Part shown: in pieces, positions 14,624 through 20,074 of the stretch
Layout of the letters: each line of letters starts with the position of its first letter
Numbering within the stretch: the first letter of the stretch is position 1
NCBI GenBank assembly: GCA_038228485.1
Contig: JBBRPG010000063.1
Span: 1-20,074 of the forward strand
DNA from: DATARH01 sp038228485
Lineage (GTDB): Bacteria > Pseudomonadota > Alphaproteobacteria > ATCC43930 > CGMCC-115725
Reading direction: 5' to 3'
DNA: 20,074 nucleotides
Notes under the pieces: generated by a model
Told to the model about the DNA's origin: nothing
Database searches by the model: none
What the model saw: only the letters and a program-made list of their open reading frames with translations
Made by a program: the position numbers and the translations under genes

Positions 14624-14648
14624 AACGCTGAGGTTGCCCGCCGGTTCC
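14624..14648 (-). promoter_or_regulatory. EcfG-type promoter of the MetE-like/hybrid kinase operon
   Basis: On the minus strand GGAAC (14648-14644), 16 bases, CGTT (14627-14624): an exact EcfG consensus, 43 bases before the ATG at 14580. The -10 element lies in a perfect 7-bp inverted repeat at 14612-14630 (CAGCGTT-N5-AACGCTG). Confidence 0.7.
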
Positions 14649-14692
14649 TGCTTCGCCCAGGCGCATAGGCCGCTTCAGACCGGCCGAGCCCC

Positions 14693-14721
14693 TTGCAGTC
14701 GCAACGCCGTGGTAGTGTTAT
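14693..14721 (+). promoter_or_regulatory. Possible housekeeping promoter for the dioxygenase gene
   Basis: TTGCAG (14693-14698) and TGTTAT (14716-14721) are 17 bases apart and lie 29 bases before the ATG at 14751. The hexamers match three and four of six consensus bases. It is divergent from the EcfG-type promoter of the MetE-like operon. Confidence 0.4.
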
Positions 14722-14750
14722 CGCGCCAAACCGCGAACGAGGATACCGGC

Positions 14751-15713
14751 ATGATCGACCAGCCGATCGAGGGCGCGAGCGCGTGGCGGCGCGCCGATAT
14801 CAAGAGCGAGAAGTACCGGGTTGTGCTGTCGCCGGCCTGTCTCGACGAGATCCGCCGCGCCGCTGACGACATCCGTGCTCATCCGCTGCCGACGATCCTG
14901 CGCAGCCCAGCAGATTTCGACCTGACCAACTGCCACGCGGCGATGGCCGAGGTGCGCCACATCCTGACGACGGGGGTGCGGTTCGCGGTGGTCGACCGCC
15001 TGCCGCTCGACGAGCTCGGCGACGAGGAGGCGCAGGCGATCTATTGGCTGTTGTCGTCGATGGTGGCGCGCCCGGTCGCGCAAAAGCTCGACGGCACGAT
15101 GATCTACAACGTCTGGGACACCGGCAAGCAGGCGCTGCCCGGCTCGGGGGTGCGGCCCGACTCGACCAATATCGAAATCCGCTTCCACATCGACAACGCC
15201 TACAACACGACGCCGCCCGAGTTCGTCGGCCTCTTATGCCTGCGCACCGCCAAATCGGGCGGGGTCAGCCGCGTCTTGAGCTTCCACACCGTCTACAACC
15301 GGCTGCTGGCGCAGCACCGCGGGCTGCTGCCGCGGCTTTACCAGCCGTTCTGGTTCGACCGCCAGCGCGAGTTCTTCCCCGGCGAGCCGGAGACCTTCTT
15401 CGCCCCGGTGTTCGAGGACGGCGAGGAGTTGCGCGCCCGGTTCAGCGTCCACCAGATCAATTCGGGCTACGCGATGAAGGGCGAGCCGGTCGACAACGAA
15501 GGCGCCGCCGCGCTCACCGCGATGCTGGAGGCCTTCGAAGACCCGGCGCTCGCGATCGATTTCGAGTTCGCGCCCGGCGAAATCCAGTTCGTCGACAACC
15601 GCACCCTCGGCCACAGCCGCACCGAATTCGAGGACCACCCCGAGCCCGAGCGCCGCCGCCACCTGATCCGCCTGTGGCTGCGCGACCACGGCCGGCGCGC
15701 GTATACCGGCTAA
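14751..15713 (+). CDS. TauD/TfdA-family 2-oxoglutarate/Fe(II)-dependent dioxygenase
   Basis: A 320-residue soluble non-haem iron oxygenase. It is expected to hydroxylate a small substrate while turning 2-oxoglutarate and O2 into succinate and CO2. The iron triad is visible: His146 and Asp148 in R-F-H-I-D-N-A-Y and His288 in T-L-G-H-S-R. The 2-oxoglutarate-binding Arg is in R-R-R-H-L-I-R-L-W-L-R (301-311). The fold is of the TauD / gamma-butyrobetaine hydroxylase type; the substrate is not readable. ATG 14751 is chosen over in-frame starts further up because ACGAGGA sits about 8 bases before it and the earlier ones precede the likely promoter. It is separated from the aminotransferase genes by the MNT/HEPN pair. 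Confidence 0.83.
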   Translation: MIDQPIEGASAWRRADIKSEKYRVVLSPACLDEIRRAADDIRAHPLPTILRSPADFDLTNCHAAMAEVRHILTTGVRFAVVDRLPLDELGDEEAQAIYWLLSSMVARPVAQKLDGTMIYNVWDTGKQALPGSGVRPDSTNIEIRFHIDNAYNTTPPEFVGLLCLRTAKSGGVSRVLSFHTVYNRLLAQHRGLLPRLYQPFWFDRQREFFPGEPETFFAPVFEDGEELRARFSVHQINSGYAMKGEPVDNEGAAALTAMLEAFEDPALAIDFEFAPGEIQFVDNRTLGHSRTEFEDHPEPERRRHLIRLWLRDHGRRAYTG

Positions 15714-15729
15714 ATCACGCCGTTTGTGT

Positions 15730-15735
15730 TATATT
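15730..15735 (+). promoter_or_regulatory. Possible -10 element of the MNT gene
   Basis: TATATT at 15730-15735 lies in a short AT-rich stretch directly before the ATG at 15742. The spacing would put the transcription start at or next to the ATG (a leaderless message). No convincing -35 or ribosome site is seen. Confidence 0.3.
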
Positions 15736-15741
15736 TTGCGG

Positions 15742-16038
15742 ATGGATGCACAGCACGCGCTCGACACGCTGCGACGCCACGAGCCTGCCTTGCGAGCTCG
15801 CGGCGTCCGGCATGCCGCGCTATTCGGCTCTGTCGCGCGTGGCGACAATCGGCCGGATAGCGACGTGGATATTCTGATCGAATTCGATCCTGACGCGCAC
15901 GTAACGATCTTCGATTATGTCGGGCTGAAGGACTACATCGCCGCTCTCTTCGAAGCGCCGGTGGATGTGATCGATCGCGAGGCGCTCAAGCCGCATCTGC
16001 GCCGCCCGTCGGCCCAGGATGCGCTCTATGCCTTCTGA
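15742..16038 (+). CDS. MNT-type minimal nucleotidyltransferase (MntA-like antitoxin)
   Basis: A 98-residue protein of the minimal nucleotidyltransferase family. In the MntA-HepT system such proteins neutralise a HEPN toxin by AMPylating it. The signature G-S-x10-D-x-D is present as G29-S30-V-A-R-G-D-N-R-P-D-S-D41-V-D43, followed by I-L-I-E-F and a third acidic position in V-D-V-I-D. Residues 51-64 (A-H-V-T-I-F-D-Y-V-G-L) are typical. The ATG at 15742 is used; an in-frame ATG 18 bases upstream (15724) would precede the putative -10. It overlaps the HEPN gene by 11 bases, the usual arrangement for this pair. Confidence 0.82.
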   Translation: MDAQHALDTLRRHEPALRARGVRHAALFGSVARGDNRPDSDVDILIEFDPDAHVTIFDYVGLKDYIAALFEAPVDVIDREALKPHLRRPSAQDALYAF

Positions 16039-16367
16039 GAGCGACACGAGCGCACTGCGCGACCTCCTGCACAACATCACTTTGGCGCAACATTTTGCGA
16101 GCGGGGAGGACTTCATAAGCTTCCGCGACGACGTCATGCGGGTCTACGCAACGACGCGCTGTCTGGAAATTATTTCCGAGGCTTCGCCGATTATCCGACG
16201 CACTGAAGGCTCGCCATTTGGATATCCCATGGCATCAGATGGCGGGCGCAGGCAACATCTATCGGCATGATTACGAGGATGTGGCCGCCAACAGGGTGTG
16301 GGACACCGTTCGGCTAGCTCTCCCGCCATTGCGGGCGGTTGTCCAGCAAGAGCTTGACGATAGCTGA
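16028..16367 (+). pseudogene. HEPN/DUF86 (HepT-like) protein, frameshifted
   Basis: Partner of the MNT gene. The first ~53 residues (M-P-S-E-S-D-T-S-A-L-R-D-L-L-H-N-I and T-R-C-L-E-I-I-S-E-A-S) are in one frame. From about 16187 the rest continues in another (L-S-D-A-L-K-A-R-H-L-D-I-P-W-H-Q-M-A-G-A-G-N, then E-D-V-A-A-N-R-V-W-D-T-V). It ends at TGA 16365-16367. Adding two bases at 16184-16190, where S-R-R-L is expected (TCGCGCCGA reduced to TCGCCGA), restores a 113-residue protein of normal DUF86 length. Read as it stands, the first frame stops at 16270. The usual HEPN R-x4-6-H site reads G-N-I-Y-R-H here, lacking the Arg, as in a DUF86 subgroup I recall from Rhizobiales. RNase activity is therefore doubtful even if the frame is intact. 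Confidence 0.75.
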
Positions 16368-16417
16368 CGTGCCCGGAGGGCCTTGTGCTAAAACGGCGGC
16401 AGTCGAAAGGAGACATT

Positions 16418-17737
16418 ATGCCCGCCGCTCATCCCGCCAATATCGACATCGACGCCGCGATTGAGGAAGCCGAGGAGCAGTACCGCGCCCGCAACCCCAA
16501 AAGCGCGGCGCTCTACGAAGCCGCCTGCGCGGCGCTGCCGGGCGGCAACACGCGCTCGGCGATCTATGCCCAGCCGTTCCCACTGACCATGGTCAAGGGC
16601 GAGGGCGCGCATCTGTGGGATGCCGACGGCCACGAATACGCCGATTTTCTCTCCGAGTTCACCGCCGGGCTCTACGGTCACTCGCACCCGGCGATCCGCA
16701 AGGCCATCGACGCGGCGCTCGACGGCGGCATCAACTTCGGCGCGCACGGCGCCGCCGAGGCAAAGTTCGCCCAGGCGATCTGCGACCGCTTTCCCTCGAT
16801 CGACCTGGTGCGCTTCACCAATTCCGGCACCGAGGCCAATCTGATGGCGGTCAGCGCCGCCATCGCGATCACCGGCAAAAAGAAAATATTGGTGTTTGCC
16901 GGCGGCTATCACGGCGGGGTCTTTTATTTCCGCGGCAAGGGCAGCATCATCAATGCGCCGTTCGACTATCTGCTCGGCACCTATAACGACATCGAGGGAG
17001 TGCGCGCGCTGGTGGCGCCGCACCAGGGCGATCTCGCGGCGATCCTGATCGAGCCGATGCTGGGCGGCGGCGGCTGCATCCCGGCGACCCGCGACTTCCT
17101 CGCCGATTTGCGCGCGTTGGCGAGCGAGACCGGCGCGATCCTGATTTTCGACGAGGTAATGACCTCGCGCCTCGCGCCGGGCGGGTTGCAGGAGGTGCAC
17201 GGCATCAACCCGGACATCACCACGCTCGGCAAATATGTCGGCGGCGGCATGAGCTTCGGCGCATTCGGCGGCCGCAGCGACCTGATGGAGTGGTTCGATC
17301 CGCGCAACAAAAACGGGTTCCAGCACGCCGGCACCTTCAACAACAACGTGCTGACGATGAACGCCGGCTATGCCGGACTGACCGAGGTTTACAAGCCGGA
17401 GGACGCGCGCAAGCTCAACAAGTTCGGCGACGGGCTGCGCGAGCGGCTCAACGCGGCGGTGCGCCGGAAGGGCATCGCCATGCAGTTCACCGGCATCGGC
17501 TCGATGATCGGCGTGCACATGACGGGGCAGCCGATCCGCAACGCCGCCGACGCGGCCAACGGGCATTCGGGTCTGCTCGACCTCTGCTATTTCGACCTGC
17601 TGGAGCGCGGCATCTGGTTCGCCAAGCGCGGGATGATGGCGCTGTCGCTCGCGCTCGACGCGGCCGACGGCGACAGGCTGGTCGGCGCGGTCGAGGAATT
17701 CGCCGAAACCCGTGCGCCGCTGTTCGCGGGACTATAA
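16418..17737 (+). CDS. Class III PLP aminotransferase (glutamate-1-semialdehyde aminomutase-like)
   Basis: A 439-residue PLP enzyme of aminotransferase class III, closest in layout to glutamate-1-semialdehyde 2,1-aminomutase (L-P-G-G-N-T-R near residue 40, S-G-T-E-A-N at 136-141, G-G-Y-H-G at 162-166). PLP contacts are visible: Asp245 in I-F-D-E-V-M-T-S-R and the Schiff-base Lys272 in T-T-L-G-K-Y-V-G-G-G. H-A-G-T-F-N-N-N closes the active site. The ATG at 16418 has AAAGGAG five bases upstream; an earlier in-frame start at 16385 lacks one. It is unlikely to be the haem-pathway HemL itself: the neighbours are catabolic-type genes and the N-terminus is atypical. The substrate is unknown. A class IV aminotransferase follows on the same strand after 118 bases. 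Confidence 0.83.
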   Translation: MPAAHPANIDIDAAIEEAEEQYRARNPKSAALYEAACAALPGGNTRSAIYAQPFPLTMVKGEGAHLWDADGHEYADFLSEFTAGLYGHSHPAIRKAIDAALDGGINFGAHGAAEAKFAQAICDRFPSIDLVRFTNSGTEANLMAVSAAIAITGKKKILVFAGGYHGGVFYFRGKGSIINAPFDYLLGTYNDIEGVRALVAPHQGDLAAILIEPMLGGGGCIPATRDFLADLRALASETGAILIFDEVMTSRLAPGGLQEVHGINPDITTLGKYVGGGMSFGAFGGRSDLMEWFDPRNKNGFQHAGTFNNNVLTMNAGYAGLTEVYKPEDARKLNKFGDGLRERLNAAVRRKGIAMQFTGIGSMIGVHMTGQPIRNAADAANGHSGLLDLCYFDLLERGIWFAKRGMMALSLALDAADGDRLVGAVEEFAETRAPLFAGL

Positions 17738-17758
17738 TTGCTTCAACCGTTCGTGCCG

Positions 17759-17823
17759 GCCCCCTCCCAGCCGCTGCGCGGCTCTCCCTCCCCGTGTCCA
17801 CGGGGGAGGGTTGGGGTGGGGGC
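17759..17823. repeat. REP-like palindromic element between the two aminotransferase genes
   Basis: Two adjacent hairpins: AGCCGC-TGC-GCGGCT at 17769-17783, and CCCTCCCCGTG paired with CACGGGGGAGGG (17786-17810, one bulged G), followed by TTGGGGTGGGGG. The composition and layout match the palindromic intergenic repeats scattered through Rhizobiales genomes. It may also act as a transcription attenuator between the genes. Confidence 0.65.
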
Positions 17824-17855
17824 CGGCAACCAATCTTCCAGTATCGGGGCACTCC

Positions 17856-18794
17856 ATGAGCGACAGCCGCAGCAATCCGCAAAGCAACCAGCGCGTCGCG
17901 TACTTCAACGGACGCATCGTGCCCGAGCGCGAGGTCGTCATCCCGTTCCGCGACCGCGGTTTCAAATACGGCGACGCCGCGTTCGACATGACCCGCACCT
18001 TTCACGGCCGCGCCTTCAAGCTGACCGAGCATGTCGACCGGCTGTACCGCTCGCTCAAATACCTGCGCATCGACCCCGGCCTCTCGCCGGCCGAGATGGT
18101 CGCGGCGAGCGAGGCGGTGCTGGCGCGCAACGCGCATTTTCTCACCGACGACACCGACTTCTGGATTGGCCAGCGGGTGTCGCGCGGGGTCGACGCGGTC
18201 GGCGACGAGGGCTGGGAGGAAACCGGCCCGACTGTCATCGTCGAGTGCATTCCGCTGCCGCTCAAGGCGCGGGCGCGGCTCTTCCGCGACGGCATCGACA
18301 TCATCGTGCCGCCGATCCGCCGCACGGCGCCTGAGGCGCTGAGCCCGCGAGCCAAGACTCACAATTATCTTAACCTGATAACCGCCGATCTTCAAGCAAA
18401 AGCTCAAGACCCCGAGGCGTGGTCGGTGCTGCTCGACCATAACGGCCACCTTGCCGAGGGCATCGGCAGCAACATCTTCCTGGTGCGCGACGGCGAGGTG
18501 CTGACCCCGCAGGAGAAGTTCGTGCTGCCGGGGATCAGCCGCGAGACCGTGATCGAAATGTGCGGGCAGCTCGGCATCCCTTGCCGCGAGGCCGATCTCG
18601 ACCTCTACGATGCCGGGGTCGCCGACGAAATCTTCATGACCTCGACCAGCCTGTGCATCTGCCCGGTGCGCAGCATCGGCGGGCGCAGGCTATCGCCGCC
18701 GCTGCCCGGCCCGGTGACGCGGCGGATCAGCGACGCCTATGCGGCCTCGGTCGATTGCGATTTCGTCGCGCAATATCTGAAGCACCTGCCCTAG
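17856..18794 (+). CDS. Class IV PLP aminotransferase (branched-chain/D-amino-acid type)
   Basis: A 312-residue PLP enzyme of fold type IV (branched-chain aminotransferase, D-alanine transaminase and aminodeoxychorismate lyase family). Visible features are G-F-K-Y-G-D-A-A-F-D near residue 40, H-V-D-R-L-Y-R-S at 59-66, the catalytic Lys167 in P-R-A-K-T-H-N-Y-L-N, Glu201 in L-A-E-G-I-G-S-N-I-F and the C-terminal phosphate-binding T-S-T-S. V-A-Y-F-N-G starts the fold. ATG 17856 is used; the ribosome site is weak (GGGG about 8 bases before). It follows the class III aminotransferase on the same strand, separated by a REP-like element, so co-transcription is likely but may be attenuated. The substrate is unknown. 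Confidence 0.83.
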   Translation: MSDSRSNPQSNQRVAYFNGRIVPEREVVIPFRDRGFKYGDAAFDMTRTFHGRAFKLTEHVDRLYRSLKYLRIDPGLSPAEMVAASEAVLARNAHFLTDDTDFWIGQRVSRGVDAVGDEGWEETGPTVIVECIPLPLKARARLFRDGIDIIVPPIRRTAPEALSPRAKTHNYLNLITADLQAKAQDPEAWSVLLDHNGHLAEGIGSNIFLVRDGEVLTPQEKFVLPGISRETVIEMCGQLGIPCREADLDLYDAGVADEIFMTSTSLCICPVRSIGGRRLSPPLPGPVTRRISDAYAASVDCDFVAQYLKHLP

Positions 18795-18803
18795 AGAGCC
18801 GCT

Positions 18804-18874
18804 TCCCGGCGAAAGCCGGGACCCACTTTTCGGCGTCAAGACGGTGGACAGGTAGGCCCCGGCTTCCGCCGGGG
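18804..18874. terminator. Inverted pair of REP-like hairpins between convergent genes
   Basis: TCCCGGC-GAAA-GCCGGGA (18804-18821, GNRA loop, followed by CTTTT) and CCCCGGC-TTCC-GCCGGGG (18857-18874). The second is close to the reverse complement of the first, so the two form an inverted pair. The element sits in the 102-base gap between the convergent aminotransferase and monooxygenase genes and could terminate transcription from both sides. It is also a REP-like repeat type common in alphaproteobacteria. Confidence 0.6.
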
Positions 18875-18896
18875 AGCGGAGTTCAAGCTCTATCGA

Positions 18897-20074
18897 CTAG
18901 CCGCTCTTCCACACCGCCTTGGCGTAAAGCTCCGGGCCGAAATCGGCGGGCACGTCGCCGGTCATGCGGCGCTGGTGGTGATCAAGATCGGCAAGAAATA
19001 GGTCGCGGCTGATCTGCGCGGTGACGGTCGGGTGGCCGCGCTTCATGCTCGGCACGTCGCCGACCGGCACGCCGAAGCTGACAAACCCGGCCGGGTTGAA
19101 GCAGTGGATGTCGCCGAGATACGGCGCTGCGCCCGGCGTCTTTTCGACAAACTCGTTGCCCGCGCCGAGATAAGGATGGGTGCCGAAAAACGGGTCTTCT
19201 TCGTCCGGCGGCGGGGTGAAGCGGTCGCGCCACAACAGGATATGCCGCGCAAAATCGGCGAATTCCGGCCGCAAGTTTGGGTCGGCGGCATAGCCGGTGC
19301 CGGCGATCGCGAAATCGAAACGGTAGCTGCCGTCGGCGGCCTCGGCGGCGATGCGGCCGCCCTCCGCGCGCGCCGCAAGCCACGGCGCCGCCAAGTGCAG
19401 GTGGAAGTTGGCAAACTTCAGCACTCGCTCGATCGCATCCTGCGGCGCGGTCGAGCCGGCCCGGCGATAGCGGATCGCCTGGCGCCAACGCACCGCATCG
19501 GGCAGCGAATAGTAATTGTCGTAGGCCCCGGGATAGCCGCGGCTGCGGTTGATCGGGGTCGCGGCGAGCGCCGGCCGGCGGGCGAATAAATGCACCGACT
19601 TGGCGCCGGCCTCGAGCGCGACCGCGGCAGCGTCGAACGCGGAGGCGGCCCCCCCGATCACGGCGACCTCCTTGCCGGCCAGCGCGGTGAAATCGATGTC
19701 GGCGGCCGCATGAGCGTACAGCGAGCGCGGCAGGCCGTCGAGCACCTCGGGCATGGCTATGCCGCCGCTGCCCTCGAACCCGGTGGCGATGATGGCCTTG
19801 CGGGCCGTCTCGACCGCGGGTGCGCCGGCGATGTCGAGGTGCAGGCGGAAATATCCGTCCGCCGGCTCGATGCGGCGGAGCCTGGCGCCGTAGCGCACCG
19901 GGATGCCGAGAAAATCGCGATACCACGCCAGGTACGCGACCCAGGCGGCGCGCGGGGCACGCTCGAACGCGGCATAGGCGGCTTCCCCGTGGCGGGCCTC
20001 GTACCAGGCCTGGAACGACAGCGCCGCGATGCCGAACTCCGGCCCGGCCAGCGTTTTGGGCGTGCGCAGCACAT
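18897..20074 (-). CDS. Flavin-dependent NAD(P)H monooxygenase-like oxidoreductase (5' end outside window)
   Basis: C-terminal ~390 residues of an FAD/NAD(P)H oxidoreductase of the flavin-containing/Baeyer-Villiger monooxygenase type. The N-terminal FAD site (G-x-G-x-x-G) lies beyond base 20074; the Met codon at 20072 is probably internal. Visible features are I-I-A-T-G-F-E-G-S-G, the NAD(P)H site V-A-V-I-G-G-A-A-S-A-F-D-A-A, and the C-terminal A-G-T-G-Y-A-A-D-P. F-A-R-R-P and I-N-R-S-R-G-Y-P-G-A-Y-D follow the NADP region. The second Gly position of the NADP motif reads G-G-A-A-S rather than G-x-G-x-S. The stop is TAG at 18897-18899. It converges on the class IV aminotransferase gene. The substrate is unknown; the neighbourhood suggests oxidation of an amine- or sulfur-containing compound. 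Confidence 0.8.
   Translation of the reverse strand, partial: VLRTPKTLAGPEFGIAALSFQAWYEARHGEAAYAAFERAPRAAWVAYLAWYRDFLGIPVRYGARLRRIEPADGYFRLHLDIAGAPAVETARKAIIATGFEGSGGIAMPEVLDGLPRSLYAHAAADIDFTALAGKEVAVIGGAASAFDAAAVALEAGAKSVHLFARRPALAATPINRSRGYPGAYDNYYSLPDAVRWRQAIRYRRAGSTAPQDAIERVLKFANFHLHLAAPWLAARAEGGRIAAEAADGSYRFDFAIAGTGYAADPNLRPEFADFARHILLWRDRFTPPPDEEDPFFGTHPYLGAGNEFVEKTPGAAPYLGDIHCFNPAGFVSFGVPVGDVPSMKRGHPTVTAQISRDLFLADLDHHQRRMTGDVPADFGPELYAKAVWKSG

Noticed and set aside
16354..16394. Promoter for the class III aminotransferase (TTGACG or CTGACG with TAAAAC)
   Set aside because: The spacings (29 and 19 bases) are poor and the -10 is weak. Read-through from the MNT/HEPN genes is equally possible.

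Overview
The window is about 20 kb of high-GC DNA, read as alphaproteobacterial and most likely from the order Hyphomicrobiales (Bradyrhizobium-like). The grounds are the protein families (KGG-type stress protein, TauD-like dioxygenase, class III aminotransferase, a DUF86/nucleotidyltransferase pair), the gene style, and several promoters matching the alphaproteobacterial general-stress sigma factor EcfG (GGAAC-N16/17-CGTT). No rRNA, tRNA, CRISPR array, transposase or phage gene is visible, and no gap between genes exceeds about 255 bases.

Region 1 (1-6435, minus strand) is a surface module. An autotransporter-type adhesin (5' part only; its C-terminus lies beyond base 1) has a signal peptide and 18 copies of a ~25-residue 'F-S-G-G-I-x-N-S-G-T-I-S' repeat. 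Upstream of it lies a very large gene with the order TPR - family 9-like glycosyltransferase - TPR - sulfotransferase. Its last third is broken by three frame disruptions. Together they suggest a surface protein or polysaccharide with its own glycosyl- or sulfo-modifying enzyme.

Region 2 (6630-11310, plus strand) looks like a general-stress and membrane cluster: a 58-aa protein, an SLC13-type permease with two RCK_C domains, an ABC-exporter transmembrane domain without an ATPase, a KGG-type stress protein, an MgtC/SapB membrane protein with a C-terminal frame break, and a 43-aa single-span membrane protein. Three starts are preceded by perfect or near-perfect EcfG promoters and a fourth by a weaker match.

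Region 3 (11329-14648, minus strand) carries a MetE-core-like methyltransferase, a PAS hybrid histidine kinase one base downstream, and then a single-domain response regulator. A perfect EcfG promoter precedes the first gene.

Region 4 (14693-20074) is metabolic: a 2-oxoglutarate/Fe(II) dioxygenase, a MNT/HEPN toxin-antitoxin-like pair whose HEPN half is frameshifted, a class III (glutamate-1-semialdehyde aminomutase-like) aminotransferase and a class IV aminotransferase. The partial gene of a flavin-dependent monooxygenase converges on them. REP-like palindromes fill the last two gaps.

Two things stand out. First, EcfG-type promoters are dense in the middle of the window. Second, six frame disruptions fall in four loci. 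These are small deletions at GC-rich or repeated sites, so they could be draft-assembly errors or real gene decay; the sequence alone cannot decide.
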